This document shows, piece after piece, positions 1 to 8,260 of a DNA stretch of 32,022 nucleotides; the first letter of the stretch is position 1; the number at the start of each line of letters is the position of its first letter. Made by a program: the position numbers and the translations under genes. The stretch comes from a bacterium (GTDB lineage: Bacteria; Bacteroidota; Bacteroidia; Bacteroidales; Muribaculaceae), in the NCBI GenBank assembly GCA_004563195.1, contig SFTJ01000032.1, positions 1-32,022 of the forward strand, in the 5' to 3' direction. The notes beneath the pieces are model-generated. The model did not search any database, was not told the origin of the DNA, and was given only the letters and a program-made list of their open reading frames with translations.

Positions 1-66
1 ATAAAAATCGGCATCAATTTCGACACCACCACCCACACCATCGAAGATTGGAAGATAGAAAAATAA
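1..66 (+). CDS. 3' end of an AAA-ATPase-like / PD-(D/E)XK (DUF1703-type) protein, partial
   Basis: Frame 1 is open from the window edge to a TAA at 64-66 and gives a 21-residue tail with the core KIGINFD followed by TIEDWKIE. That pattern resembles the C-terminus of the large Bacteroidales family of AAA-ATPase-like proteins with a PD-(D/E)XK nuclease-like domain (DUF1703), which often end in a KIGVNF...WxxE strand. The identification rests on this short tail and on memory of the family, so it is tentative. Only 24 bp separate it from the GH20 gene, which may therefore be read through from here. Confidence 0.5.
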   Translation: MKIGINFDTTTHTIEDWKIEK

Positions 67-90
67 ATGAATTGAATCGAGAAAGAAAAA

Positions 91-1953
91 ATGAAGAATA
101 GATTAATAAAGCGAATATTAGTCGTGGCAATGATAGCTGCGTGCTCATGGGCAGTAATCTCTGCAAAGACAATAACGGGCAATTTGAACGTGGTGCCGCA
201 ACCCTACTCGGTGACACAAGATCTTGAGGCAGCGCCATTTGTTATAAATAAATCCACCATCATAGCCTATCCCGAAGGCAATGCCGTGATGCAGCGAAAT
301 GCCGAGTTTCTGGCATCGTATATTGCCAAGAGTTGTGGTTTCGCGCCAAGAGTTGCGCCTGAATCAAAAGCCAAACGAGCCATAGTGCTTGCCGTGGATG
401 CCGGCATAGGAAATAGCGAAGGCTATCGACTGAAATGCGACAAGAACGGAGTGACTATAACCGGAGGCAGCGAAGTGGGCGTGTTCTATGGTATACAGAC
501 CTTGTATAAGTCGCTCCCCATTACTAAAGATACCGGCAATGTGGCAGCAGTGCCAGCCGGAGAGGTCAACGATATGCCGCGCTTCACATATCGCGGATTT
601 ATGCTCGATGTGGGTCGTCATTTCTATCCTGTGGAATACATAAAAGAAGTGATAGATATGCTTGCCATGCATAATATCAACTATTTTCACTGGCATCTGA
701 CCGAAGACCAAGGTTGGCGCATAGAGATTAAGAAATATCCACGCCTCACCGAGGTGGGTTCGGTGAGAAAGCGAACGCTTATCGACCAAAAGACCCAAAC
801 CTACGATGAAACGCCACACTCTGGTTACTATACACAAGAAGAAGCACGCGAAGTGGTGGCATACGCCGCGGAGCGCCACATCACAGTAATCCCCGAAATA
901 GACCTTCCGGGACATATGATGGCAGCTTTAGTGGCATATCCCGAACTCGGTTGCACCGGAGGACCGTATGAGATGCCGTGCCGATGGGGCGTCTTTGACG
1001 ATGTGCTTTGCGGCGGCAGCGAAGCCACGCTACAGTTCGCCAAGGATGTTCTGAGCGAGATTATGGATATATTTCCATCGCCTTACATACATATAGGCGG
1101 AGATGAGTGCCCCAAAAAGCATTGGAAGACCTGTGCCAAGTGCCAAGCCAAGATAAAGGAATTGGGCCTTGAAGACACGGCAGAGCACAGCAAGGAGAAT
1201 CAGTTGCAAACCTATTTTATGGGCGAAGTGGGAAAATTGATTAACTCTCGCGGACGCAAGATGATGGGATGGGACGAGATGCTCGAAGGCGGTTTGGCCC
1301 CCGGTGCCACCGTTATGTCGTGGACAAGTCCGAAACCCGCAGCAAAAACAGCTCGATTGCATCACGATGTAGTGGTTACACCCATACAATATCTCTATTT
1401 CAGCAATCCTTATCACAATGGCAGAAAGGGCATTAAGAGTTTGCAGCGCGTGTATAATTTCGAGCCGATGCCGAGTGAACTCACTGCCGATGAGCAGAAA
1501 TATGTTATAGGCACGCAAGGTTGCTTATGGACCGAATGGACTCGCGACACAGTGAAAGTGGAATGGCAGATTTTGCCGCGTATGGCAGCTCTGAGTGAAC
1601 TCCAATGGGCTCAACCCGAAAATAAAGACTTCAATAACTTCCTTCAGCGCCTTACCCCGCTGCTCAAGGTGTACGACAGTCGTGGCTTCGGCTATCGCAA
1701 GGATCTTCACGAAGTGTATGTGCAGTGCTTTAAGTGCAAATATGAAGGCAAGAGCCGTGTGGAACTCACCACGCTTGCCGGAGAAATATATTACACACTC
1801 GATGGAAGCGAGCCCAACAAACAGAGTATGCGCTATTATGGCAATATAGTAGTGGATAACGGAGTGATACTCAAAGCTGTGGCATATCGTCCCGACGGCA
1901 CCACCACGCCGATAGCCACCGAGAAGATAGGCGCCACGGTCTGGACCGAATAA
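91..1953 (+). CDS. Secreted beta-N-acetylhexosaminidase, GH20
   Basis: A 620-residue exo-enzyme expected to remove terminal beta-linked GlcNAc or GalNAc in the periplasm or at the surface. A signal peptide covers residues 1 to about 25. Residues 30-155 form the GH20b-type N-terminal domain, including the NVVPQPYS start. The GH20 barrel follows: RGFMLDVGRHF near 168-178, HWHLTEDQGWR at 200-210, and the catalytic pair D338-E339 in HIGGDEC, as expected for substrate-assisted GH20 catalysis. The C-terminus (about 550-615) has the YYTLDGSEP motif of a chitobiase/FN3-like domain. Length and domain order are normal for Bacteroidales GH20 enzymes. A strong terminator follows the gene. It lies outside the PUL, but its activity would suit trimming of N-glycans or other host glycans. 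The family call is firm; the physiological substrate is not visible. Confidence 0.93.
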   Translation: MKNRLIKRILVVAMIAACSWAVISAKTITGNLNVVPQPYSVTQDLEAAPFVINKSTIIAYPEGNAVMQRNAEFLASYIAKSCGFAPRVAPESKAKRAIVLAVDAGIGNSEGYRLKCDKNGVTITGGSEVGVFYGIQTLYKSLPITKDTGNVAAVPAGEVNDMPRFTYRGFMLDVGRHFYPVEYIKEVIDMLAMHNINYFHWHLTEDQGWRIEIKKYPRLTEVGSVRKRTLIDQKTQTYDETPHSGYYTQEEAREVVAYAAERHITVIPEIDLPGHMMAALVAYPELGCTGGPYEMPCRWGVFDDVLCGGSEATLQFAKDVLSEIMDIFPSPYIHIGGDECPKKHWKTCAKCQAKIKELGLEDTAEHSKENQLQTYFMGEVGKLINSRGRKMMGWDEMLEGGLAPGATVMSWTSPKPAAKTARLHHDVVVTPIQYLYFSNPYHNGRKGIKSLQRVYNFEPMPSELTADEQKYVIGTQGCLWTEWTRDTVKVEWQILPRMAALSELQWAQPENKDFNNFLQRLTPLLKVYDSRGFGYRKDLHEVYVQCFKCKYEGKSRVELTTLAGEIYYTLDGSEPNKQSMRYYGNIVVDNGVILKAVAYRPDGTTTPIATEKIGATVWTE

Positions 1954-1978
1954 GAGAAGAATCAATTACAGAAAACAA

Positions 1979-2039
1979 CAAATGCGAAATTTGGCAAAGA
2001 GAGCTGAATTTCGCATTTGCTTTTGGGTGAGTTTTTTTT
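1979..2039 (+). terminator. Rho-independent terminator after the GH20 gene
   Basis: A perfect 13-bp inverted repeat, CAAATGCGAAATT (1979-1991) and AATTTCGCATTTG (2007-2019), closes a 15-base loop. It is followed by a CTTTT run at 2020-2024 and an eight-T run at 2032-2039. It starts 25 bp after the GH20 stop codon and should isolate that gene from the ATPase region. Confidence 0.85.
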
Positions 2040-2076
2040 CGTGTCTACTTTTCTAAGTTGCTACATTTTGTTGCTC

Positions 2077-2187
2077 AAGATTTCGGTATTTTCGGACTTT
2101 TGGGCTAAAAAGATTTTGGTATTTTCGGACTTTTTGGCGAAAAAGATTTCGGTATTTTCGGACTTTTTCGTGTAAAAGATTTTGGTA
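2077..2187 (+). repeat. 33-bp tandem repeat, about 3.4 copies, left of the DUF4143 gene
   Basis: Units begin at 2077, 2110, 2143 and 2176, an exact 33-base period. Each starts AAGATTTYGGTATTTTCGGA and runs into a T-rich tail ending in A's; the last copy is partial. Two more units of the same sequence and orientation lie just right of the ATPase gene (3614-3673). The period equals 11 codons, but the third copy ends in TAA in the AAG ATT reading frame, so no repeat protein is evident in that frame. The partial fourth unit supplies the -33 element of the promoter at 2181-2211. There are no spacers, so it is not a CRISPR array. Confidence 0.85.
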
Positions 2188-2211
2188 AAACTAAATTATG
2201 ATGTATATTTG
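2181..2211 (+). promoter_or_regulatory. Bacteroidota promoter for the DUF4143 ATPase
   Basis: TTTG at 2181-2184 and TATATTTG at 2204-2211 match the Bacteroidota -33 (TTTG) and -7 (TAnnTTTG) elements exactly, with 19 bases between them. The expected start of transcription is near 2218, about 38 bases before the ATG at 2256. The -33 box lies inside the last partial 33-bp repeat unit. Confidence 0.7.
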
Positions 2212-2255
2212 TACTCGATAAATGGTTATAAATCAGTAAATTTGTGACGGAGATT

Positions 2256-3581
2256 ATGGTTTTCAAGCGGAAGGCATACAAAAAGTTGTTAGAATGGAAG
2301 CAAAAGCGTAATGGAAGTACGGCTATACTTATAGAAGGGGCGCGGCGAGTTGGAAAGTCAACATTGGTTGAAACCTTCGCAAGCAATGAGTATGAGTCGC
2401 ACATACTCATCGACTTCAATAAAGCATCGAAAGAAGTGAAGTTGTTGTTTGAAGATTTGATGAACTTGGACTTTCTTTTTATGCAGTTGCAAGCCCACTA
2501 TAATGTGATATTGAAGAATAGGAAGTCGGTAATAATATTCGATGAGGTGCAGCAGTGTCCACAAGCGCGTCAGGCTATAAAGTATCTTGTGGCAGATGGA
2601 CGATATGATTATATCGAAACTGGCTCGTTGATTAGTATTAAGAAGAATACCAAGAACATAACTATACCCAGTGAGGAAGAACGAATAACACTGTACCCGA
2701 TGGATTACGAAGAGTTTCGTTGGGCACTCGGCGATGAGTCGACAATGCCGCTACTTGGTAGCTTCTACGAAAGACACTTGCCATTAGGAAGTGCACATAG
2801 GGCAAAGATGCGAGATCTGCGATTATATATGCTTGTGGGAGGAATGCCACAAGCTGTGAAGGCTTATTTGGAAACTAATAACCTCAGCATTGTAGATGAA
2901 GTGAAGCGAGGAATAATCAAGTTATATCAAGATGATTTTCAAAAATTGGATTCATCAGGGCGATTGGAAACCCTATTTATGGAAATCCCATCGCAGTTGA
3001 GCCAAAATACAAACCGATACCGACCATATTCCGCAATTGGTGAGGTTAACAGCGACAAGATGATTGAATTTTTGCGCAGTTTGGAGGATAGTAAGACTGT
3101 GCTTATCTCTTATCATTCAAATGATCCGAATGTAGGAATGTCGTTGACAAAAGATATTTCGAAATACAAACTATTTTGTGCCGATACGGGGTTGTTTGTC
3201 ACTTTGGCATTTTGGGATAAGGACTTCACTGAGAATATTATATATCAGAAATTACTAAGCGACAAGTTGTCGGCTAATCTTGGATACATCTATGAGAATT
3301 TGGTAGCGCAGATGTTGTCTGCATCGGGCAATAAATTATTCTATTACACATGGCCCAAGGACAGCACGCATAATTATGAGATAGATTTCTTGGTATCGCG
3401 AGGCTCGAAACTGCACCCGATAGAGGTGAAATCGTCGGGGTATAGGCGGCATGCGTCTCTTGATGCTTTTTGCCTAAAGTATTCCGGACTTGTGGATAAA
3501 AGATATCTTATTTATACAAAGGACTTTAGCAAAGACGGAGAGACTATTTTACTCCCGGTATATATGACGCCATTGATATAG
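2256..3581 (+). CDS. AAA+ ATPase with DUF4143 / nuclease-like C-terminus
   Basis: A 441-residue protein of the ATP-binding DUF4143 family, which is abundant in Bacteroidales and of unknown cellular role. Near the N-terminus is the Walker A motif GARRVGKST (residues 28-36), and later the Walker B motif VIIFDEVQQC. Next comes the DUF4143 region with LVGGMPQAV. The C-terminal part contains YEIDFLV followed by PIEVKSSG, a PD-(D/E)XK-like signature. I chose the ATG at 2256; a GTG at 2244 would add four residues, but family members usually begin a few residues before the xFKRK motif. Its own promoter lies immediately upstream, and terminators or hairpins isolate it on both sides. Bracketing by 33-bp repeats suggests a movable single-gene cassette, which is inference. 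Confidence 0.88.
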   Translation: MVFKRKAYKKLLEWKQKRNGSTAILIEGARRVGKSTLVETFASNEYESHILIDFNKASKEVKLLFEDLMNLDFLFMQLQAHYNVILKNRKSVIIFDEVQQCPQARQAIKYLVADGRYDYIETGSLISIKKNTKNITIPSEEERITLYPMDYEEFRWALGDESTMPLLGSFYERHLPLGSAHRAKMRDLRLYMLVGGMPQAVKAYLETNNLSIVDEVKRGIIKLYQDDFQKLDSSGRLETLFMEIPSQLSQNTNRYRPYSAIGEVNSDKMIEFLRSLEDSKTVLISYHSNDPNVGMSLTKDISKYKLFCADTGLFVTLAFWDKDFTENIIYQKLLSDKLSANLGYIYENLVAQMLSASGNKLFYYTWPKDSTHNYEIDFLVSRGSKLHPIEVKSSGYRRHASLDAFCLKYSGLVDKRYLIYTKDFSKDGETILLPVYMTPLI

Positions 3582-3584
3582 CGC

Positions 3585-3609
3585 CATTGCGCCTAGATAA
3601 GGCGCAATG
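3585..3609. other. Perfect hairpin after the DUF4143 gene
   Basis: The arms CATTGCGCC (3585-3593) and GGCGCAATG (3601-3609) are perfectly complementary around a 7-base loop. The hairpin starts 3 bases after the ATPase stop codon. No T-run follows on either strand, so it may act as an RNA 3'-end stabiliser or a weak terminator, possibly shared with the convergent aroB operon. Confidence 0.5.
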
Positions 3610-3613
3610 TGCC

Positions 3614-3673
3614 AAGATTTCGGTATTTTCGGACTTTTTGGTGAAAAAGATTTCGGTATTTTCGGACTTTTTG
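3614..3673 (+). repeat. 33-bp tandem repeat, two copies, right of the DUF4143 gene
   Basis: Units begin at 3614 and 3647 with a 33-base period and the same AAGATTTCGGTATTTTCGGA core as the array at 2077-2187, in the same orientation. Together the two arrays bracket the ATPase gene as direct repeats. Nothing else recognisable lies between 3674 and the end of aroB at 3724. Confidence 0.85.
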
Positions 3674-3723
3674 CGCGATTGCCTTTGATGAGCCGGGATA
3701 GGGACGTGCCTGAGGCGGGATTA

Positions 3724-4785
3724 TTAGATGTGCATCAGGTCGCGATAAAGGTCGAAGGCTTCTTTCATTACTTCGGGGGCTATTTCGCAGTCGATGCGTA
3801 TGTCGCCGGGAGCACCGAGGAGGGTGCAATTGATTTCGCCTTGGCGGCTTTTTTTGTCGTGGCGCATGAGCCGGATAAGTGCATCATAGTCGTCGCAAGT
3901 AAATCGGAACGCACCGTAGTTTTTGAGCACGAAATCGGCGATGCGGTATATCCATTTCGAATCGAATGAGCAAACGAAGTGCGACAGAACAGCATCGATA
4001 ACCAACCCCCAAGCCACGGCATAGCCGTGAGCTATGGGCGCATTTTGCTGCATGGCAAAACTTTCGAATGCATGGGCGGCAGTGTGTCCCAAATTGAGGG
4101 CACGGCGAATGCCATGCTCGTGAGGGTCTTGGCGCACTACATCGGCTTTGATCTCTACCGACTCCTTGAGTAGCGTGAGCAGATGGTCGTGGTCGCCCGA
4201 ATCGAAGCGGTAGTTAAGGAGCGCTTCACACGAGTCACTGCCTTTCAGGAGCCCGTGCTTGAGCATTTCGGCAAACCCCGATTTCACCTCCTCGAGGGGC
4301 AGAGTGCCGAGGAATGCAGTGGAAATAATAACATCCGAAGCCTCATTGAACACCCCGATTTCGTTTTTCAGACCGCGAAAATTGATGCCTGTTTTGCCAC
4401 CTATGGCAGCATCGACGGCGCTGAGCAGAGTGGTGGGGATGTTGATGAACGGAATGCCGCGTTTAAAAGTGCTTGCAGCAAATCCGCCAAGGTCGGTTAC
4501 CACGCCTCCGCCGAGGTTAATCACCAGCGAGTGGCGAGTGCCGCCGGCTTCACCTATTTGTGTCCACACCGATGCTAGCGAGTTGAGATTTTTGTGAATA
4601 TCGCCGGGCTCGAAGTTCACATTCACGGCATCGGCAATATAAGGGTTGTGAGCCAATAGAGGCAGCACATGGTGGCGCGTATTGCTATCGGTGATTACAA
4701 ACAGCCTATTGAACTCTTTTGAAGCCAAAATCGAAGAAATGGCATCGCTCACATTGTTGGTGAAAAGTATATTTTGGTGTTGCAT
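3724..4785 (-). CDS. aroB: 3-dehydroquinate synthase
   Basis: Converts DAHP to 3-dehydroquinate, the second step of the shikimate pathway, in the cytoplasm with NAD and a divalent metal. From the ATG at 4785 the protein has 353 residues, the usual length. Family motifs are present: GGGVVTD (92-98), IPTTLLS (116-122) followed by GGKTG (129-133), EMLKHGLL, and the metal-binding LNLGHTAAHAFE. A GTG at 4821 would extend the protein by 12 residues and overlap the HAD gene. I prefer the ATG because the MxxxxILFTNN start fits the family and leaves a 19-bp gap. It is the last gene of a three-gene minus-strand operon and converges on the ATPase gene. Confidence 0.95.
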   Translation of the reverse strand: MQHQNILFTNNVSDAISSILASKEFNRLFVITDSNTRHHVLPLLAHNPYIADAVNVNFEPGDIHKNLNSLASVWTQIGEAGGTRHSLVINLGGGVVTDLGGFAASTFKRGIPFINIPTTLLSAVDAAIGGKTGINFRGLKNEIGVFNEASDVIISTAFLGTLPLEEVKSGFAEMLKHGLLKGSDSCEALLNYRFDSGDHDHLLTLLKESVEIKADVVRQDPHEHGIRRALNLGHTAAHAFESFAMQQNAPIAHGYAVAWGLVIDAVLSHFVCSFDSKWIYRIADFVLKNYGAFRFTCDDYDALIRLMRHDKKSRQGEINCTLLGAPGDIRIDCEIAPEVMKEAFDLYRDLMHI

Positions 4786-4804
4786 ATCGAACAGTTCTTT
4801 TAAG

Positions 4805-5551
4805 TTAGAGAGACGTGTCACGGAAAAGCTGAATAAGATGAGGCAGCTGCTCGGCGAATTGCGGCATAGAGTCGAAAATCAAGTCGGCACCGCTATCGAT
4901 GAAACTCTGCTTGGGAACCGGACCGGTGGTGATGGCTATGGTGAATGCACCACTTGCATGTCCGGCTTCCACGCCGAGAGGTGCATTTTCGATAACGATA
5001 GTCTGCGAGGGAAGCGCATCAACGCGTTGCTGAGCCATCAGATAAGGCTCGGGGTGAGGCTTGCCGTGCTTCACATCGGCAGCCGTGATGCGCAGATGCT
5101 TTTCGAAGAGACCCTGATATTCGTCGTCGATGCGACGTAAAATGTCGGGCTGCCCGCTACCTGTAACGAGCACGCGCTCTATGCCCTCGCGTTTGAGGCA
5201 CGAAAGCATATCGTAAGCCCCCGGCATAGCAGCCGGCCTACCCATGCTCTGAAAATAGCCCGCCTTCACCTTATAAAGGCGGCGAGCCTCCTCTACATCG
5301 GGCTCAGAGCCGAAACGGCGGCGGAAAAGCAGATTGACAGTAGCCACACCCGTCATGCCCTCGTAGAGATAAAACTCATCGCGCGAGGCCTCGATGCCCA
5401 AGTCGTCGGAGAGGTGCTTCCATGCCAACGTGTGAAGAGGCATAGAGTCGAAAAGTACACCATCCATATCTATAAGGGCAGCCTTGATGTCGAGGCAACC
5501 GAGATTGTTGGCTTCGAGATAGCGGCGTATGGCTTGTATTGAATCATTCAT
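4805..5551 (-). CDS. HAD-superfamily phosphatase, beta-phosphoglucomutase-like subfamily
   Basis: A 248-residue cytoplasmic HAD hydrolase. Motif I is DMDGVLFDS with nucleophile D28 and acid D30. An alpha-helical cap follows (about 45-105). Motif II is VTGSG, motif III is the lysine in KHGKPHPEPY, and motif IV is VIENAPLGVEAG. This arrangement matches the beta-phosphoglucomutase/phosphatase branch. The substrate cannot be read from the sequence; a sugar phosphate is typical. The first about 20 residues precede the core and look like an extra helix. The gene starts 16 bp after the DUF5715 gene and is followed by aroB, so the three are probably co-transcribed. There is no obvious link to aromatic biosynthesis. 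Confidence 0.88.
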   Translation of the reverse strand: MNDSIQAIRRYLEANNLGCLDIKAALIDMDGVLFDSMPLHTLAWKHLSDDLGIEASRDEFYLYEGMTGVATVNLLFRRRFGSEPDVEEARRLYKVKAGYFQSMGRPAAMPGAYDMLSCLKREGIERVLVTGSGQPDILRRIDDEYQGLFEKHLRITAADVKHGKPHPEPYLMAQQRVDALPSQTIVIENAPLGVEAGHASGAFTIAITTGPVPKQSFIDSGADLIFDSMPQFAEQLPHLIQLFRDTSL

Positions 5552-5567
5552 ATTAATAAAAAATAAC

Positions 5568-6281
5568 TTATCGGGCAGTGATGTGGAAACAACCCTGTTT
5601 TACTTCAAATTTCACATAGCAGCGACCTTTTTCGCGCTCATCGTAAAGAATCTCGGCGAGGATGTTCTTCAAGTCGCCTTGGTCGACCACGAAATCGGGT
5701 TCGAGAGCAATAAACTTAGAGTAGCTGATATCGAAAGTGGTGGCATAGCTGTGCGCCGAAGCCTCCGAAGCATTAAGATTGCGGCGACGGAGTTTTGCCA
5801 CCGAGCGGTCGGTGCGGAGCACACTTGTCACCTTGATGCGATATTCGTGACCACCGCGGGCACGGATTGTGTCGGCGAATCGGCGACCTATATCGTTGAG
5901 CAACGAAGCAGCACGAGGCACCAGAAACGGGAGCGAATGGCTCAGATTGTCGAGAATGTAGGCATCGCACGACTCGATGCGCTGAATGGGCACACGCAGC
6001 ATGTAAGCGTCGCGCAGACTCGCTATTGGCTCAATTCCACCGGCTTCGGCGGCAGCCAAGTGCAAGTCGTTGACATCGCAGAATATGGTGCGAAGCGGTC
6101 GCGGCACTATATATGTGGGCAAACGGTGCACCACCGAGTCGGCAGCACTGTTAGAGGCATCAGCCACCTGCTCCACCTGCGTCACCGAGTCGGTAGCAGG
6201 AGCAGCATCATCGGCACTGCCGCCGCACGACATCACGCCACAAGCCAGCGCGGCAATGAATATGTAAATAGGTAGTTTCAT
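5568..6281 (-). CDS. DUF5715 lipoprotein, M15 D,D-peptidase-like
   Basis: A 237-residue envelope lipoprotein. The chosen ATG at 6281 gives a signal peptide with a lipobox ending at C19 (VMSC-GGS); an upstream in-frame start would put 48 unlikely residues ahead of it. After an Ala/Ser/Asp-rich linker (about 20-52), the C-terminal half carries SVLRTDRSVAKLRRRN and SAHSYATTFDIS. This resembles the S-H-x(6)-D zinc-binding block of VanY/M15 D,D-carboxypeptidases, with Ser-His-Ser where M15 enzymes have SxHxxGxAxD. It may act on peptidoglycan or be a degenerate relative. First gene of the operon with the HAD phosphatase and aroB; a promoter box lies at 6348-6355. The family call is from memory of the motif. 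Confidence 0.75.
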   Translation of the reverse strand: MKLPIYIFIAALACGVMSCGGSADDAAPATDSVTQVEQVADASNSAADSVVHRLPTYIVPRPLRTIFCDVNDLHLAAAEAGGIEPIASLRDAYMLRVPIQRIESCDAYILDNLSHSLPFLVPRAASLLNDIGRRFADTIRARGGHEYRIKVTSVLRTDRSVAKLRRRNLNASEASAHSYATTFDISYSKFIALEPDFVVDQGDLKNILAEILYDEREKGRCYVKFEVKQGCFHITAR

Positions 6282-6347
6282 CGAATGTATGAGGTGAAAA
6301 AACATAAAAAACGTCATCACGAGCATCCGTGGAGCAGACACCCGATG

Positions 6348-6355
6348 CAAAGGTA
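6348..6355 (-). promoter_or_regulatory. -7 box for the DUF5715-HAD-aroB operon
   Basis: On the minus strand this reads TACCTTTG followed by CAT, the common Bacteroidota -7 form. It lies about 67 bases before the ATG at 6281. No TTTG at the right -33 spacing is visible, so the upstream element is weak or absent. Confidence 0.55.
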
Positions 6356-6505
6356 CAACAATAATGGCAAATTTTGATGCTTTTTTTGATGTAATCGAGC
6401 ATTCAAAAACGCGAATCAAACGCACAAATGTGAGAAAAAAGATACAAAATCACCACATTCAGTGACTAAATCCCACCACTGCCACAGAAAGAAGAAAAAA
6501 TGCAT

Positions 6506-6513
6506 TATATTTG
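6506..6513 (+). promoter_or_regulatory. -7 box for the DUF6377 regulator; fixes its start codon
   Basis: TATATTTG is an exact TAnnTTTG match. Transcription would begin near 6520, downstream of the in-frame ATG at 6500 and upstream of the ATG at 6539. This argues that translation starts at 6539. No clear -33 TTTG is present at the expected distance. Confidence 0.55.
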
Positions 6514-6538
6514 CAAACACAATGGAAGCGAATACGAA

Positions 6539-8230
6539 ATGAAAATAAAGGCGATGCATAACATAGTGCGATTAATAAAAGTAATGATTTCGGCAGTGCT
6601 GATGCTCCTGGCATTGTCGGCTCAGGCATCTCCACCGCCAATAGGCGAGACTATGGCGAAGAATCTCAACACTATGAATAGCGATGAACTCTTGCGCGAA
6701 CTCGATAATGTGATAGGCAAGCACGACGAATACTCCAAAAAGAAAGCCGAGCGAGTGCGCGCCCTTGAGAAGGATATGAAAGCAGAGAAAGATTTGAATT
6801 CGCGCTATCAGAAGGCATTGGCGCTTGTTGGTGAGTATGAGACCTATGTAAGCGACTCGGCGGCCAATCTGCTCAATGAGTGCTTGGATATGGCAGAGCA
6901 AATAGGCGAGAGCAATTATATAATAGCAGTGAAACTGCGTATGGCTATGGTGTATTCCATATCAGGAATGTTTGTAGCCGCCGACAAGATATTTCAAGAA
7001 TTTGAATACGATAAACTCGATCAATCATATCGCGGACTCTATTGCTATGCCAGAATACGCTACTGCGAGAATATAGTGCGCGACATTGACGATAAGCGCT
7101 TCTCCCAGCAGTTTATGGAAGAAGTAGATTGGTGCCGCAGTGAGTTGATGAAGATGTGGAGTGAAGGGTCGACACCTTACCTAAAAGAACTTGCCAATCG
7201 CTATGAAAGCGCGGGGCGCTATAAGGAGGCGTTCGACATACTCCACGATGTGTATAATCAAGAGGTATCTGGCACACACGGCCATGCTATGTTAGCAATG
7301 TCGTTAGCGCAATGCTATCGACTTATGGGCAAAGAAGACTTGGCGAAGAAATATCTGATAATAGCAGCCATTACCGACATCAAATTGGCCATCAAAGAAA
7401 ACGAAGCTCTACTGGCATTGAGTGCCATACTCTATGACGAAGGCGACATCGATCGCGCCTATCGCTATGTGAGAGTTTGTCTCGATGATGCCAATTTCTA
7501 TAACTCGCACTTCAAGGATTCGGTTATAGCTCGCACCTATTCGATTGTCGATTCAGCATACATGTCGCGCATGGAGGCGCAGCGAAAGAAGTTGCAAGGC
7601 TATCTGGTGGTTATAAGTGTGATAGTGTTATTGCTGGTGGTGGTGTTATTCGAAAGCTACAAGCAGCGCAACAAGTTGATGCAGATACGTGCCGAACTGA
7701 AGAATGCCAATCAAGGCCTGCTGACTATGAATGCCCGCCTCGATGAAGCTAATCTGATAAAAGAGCGATATGTGGGGTATTTTATGAATCAGTGTTCGGT
7801 GTATATCAACAAACTCGATGATTTTCGCAAGAATGTAAATCGCAAAATCAAGACAAAGCAGATAGAAGACCTGTATGTGCTCTCGTCGCGCCCTATGGAG
7901 AAAGAACTCGAAGAGCTCTACTTAAACTTCGACCGCGCATTTTTAAATCTGTATCCCGACTTTATAGAGCAATTCAATGCATTGCTAAAACCCGAAGCGC
8001 GCTTCGACACTGAAGACGGCCGCTTGAATATCACGCTTCGCATCTACGCACTTATGCGTATGGGAATTACCAATATGGGGCAGATAGCAAAGTTTCTCAA
8101 CTACTCGTTGCAGACCGTTTATAACTACAAAAGCAAGGTGAAAAAAGACTCACTTCTCGATGGCGATGCCTTCGAAGAAGCCGTGAAAGTTATAGGAAAA
8201 ATTTGCCCTAAGACCCCTCAAAAGGGCTGA
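6539..8230 (+). CDS. DUF6377-type membrane sensor and transcriptional regulator
   Basis: A 563-residue inner-membrane regulator typical of Bacteroidales PULs. In order: a signal peptide (1 to about 30), a periplasmic all-helical TPR-like sensor (about 50-340, with repeats such as NRYESAGRYKEAFDIL), one transmembrane segment (about 352-373, rich in V, I and L), a cytoplasmic coiled coil (about 375-415), the DUF6377 region, and a C-terminal LuxR-like helix-turn-helix (about 505-535, MGQIAKFLNYSLQTVYNYKSKVK). It probably senses a glycan breakdown product in the periplasm and switches on the adjacent PUL; the ligand is unknown. The start at 6539 is supported by the -7 box at 6506-6513. It is transcribed alone and ends in a strong terminator. 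Confidence 0.85.
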   Translation: MKIKAMHNIVRLIKVMISAVLMLLALSAQASPPPIGETMAKNLNTMNSDELLRELDNVIGKHDEYSKKKAERVRALEKDMKAEKDLNSRYQKALALVGEYETYVSDSAANLLNECLDMAEQIGESNYIIAVKLRMAMVYSISGMFVAADKIFQEFEYDKLDQSYRGLYCYARIRYCENIVRDIDDKRFSQQFMEEVDWCRSELMKMWSEGSTPYLKELANRYESAGRYKEAFDILHDVYNQEVSGTHGHAMLAMSLAQCYRLMGKEDLAKKYLIIAAITDIKLAIKENEALLALSAILYDEGDIDRAYRYVRVCLDDANFYNSHFKDSVIARTYSIVDSAYMSRMEAQRKKLQGYLVVISVIVLLLVVVLFESYKQRNKLMQIRAELKNANQGLLTMNARLDEANLIKERYVGYFMNQCSVYINKLDDFRKNVNRKIKTKQIEDLYVLSSRPMEKELEELYLNFDRAFLNLYPDFIEQFNALLKPEARFDTEDGRLNITLRIYALMRMGITNMGQIAKFLNYSLQTVYNYKSKVKKDSLLDGDAFEEAVKVIGKICPKTPQKG

Positions 8231-8260
8231 AAAACCGGCTTATATCGTTCAAAAATCTTT

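Noticed and set aside
2077..2187. CRISPR array
   Set aside because: The 33-bp units abut with no unique spacers and differ slightly from one another; no cas genes are present.
2244..2255. GTG start for the DUF4143 ATPase
   Set aside because: Adds only four residues; the ATG at 2256 is better placed relative to the family's usual N-terminus.
3607..3969. Plus-strand ORF starting in the right-hand repeat and running into aroB
   Set aside because: Most of its length is antisense to aroB; the repeated FGIFGLF part is only the translation of the 33-bp repeat.
4786..4821. GTG start for aroB overlapping the HAD gene
   Set aside because: The 12 extra residues do not match the family N-terminus; the ATG at 4785 gives a normal length and a clean gap.
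5529..6275. Plus-strand 248-residue ORF opposite DUF5715
   Set aside because: Lacks any recognisable motif and lies antisense to a gene with clear signal peptide and family motif; an overlap artefact of codon bias.
6500..6538. Upstream ATG for the DUF6377 gene
   Set aside because: It lies before the predicted transcription start from the -7 box at 6506-6513 and places a hydrophilic leader before the signal peptide.
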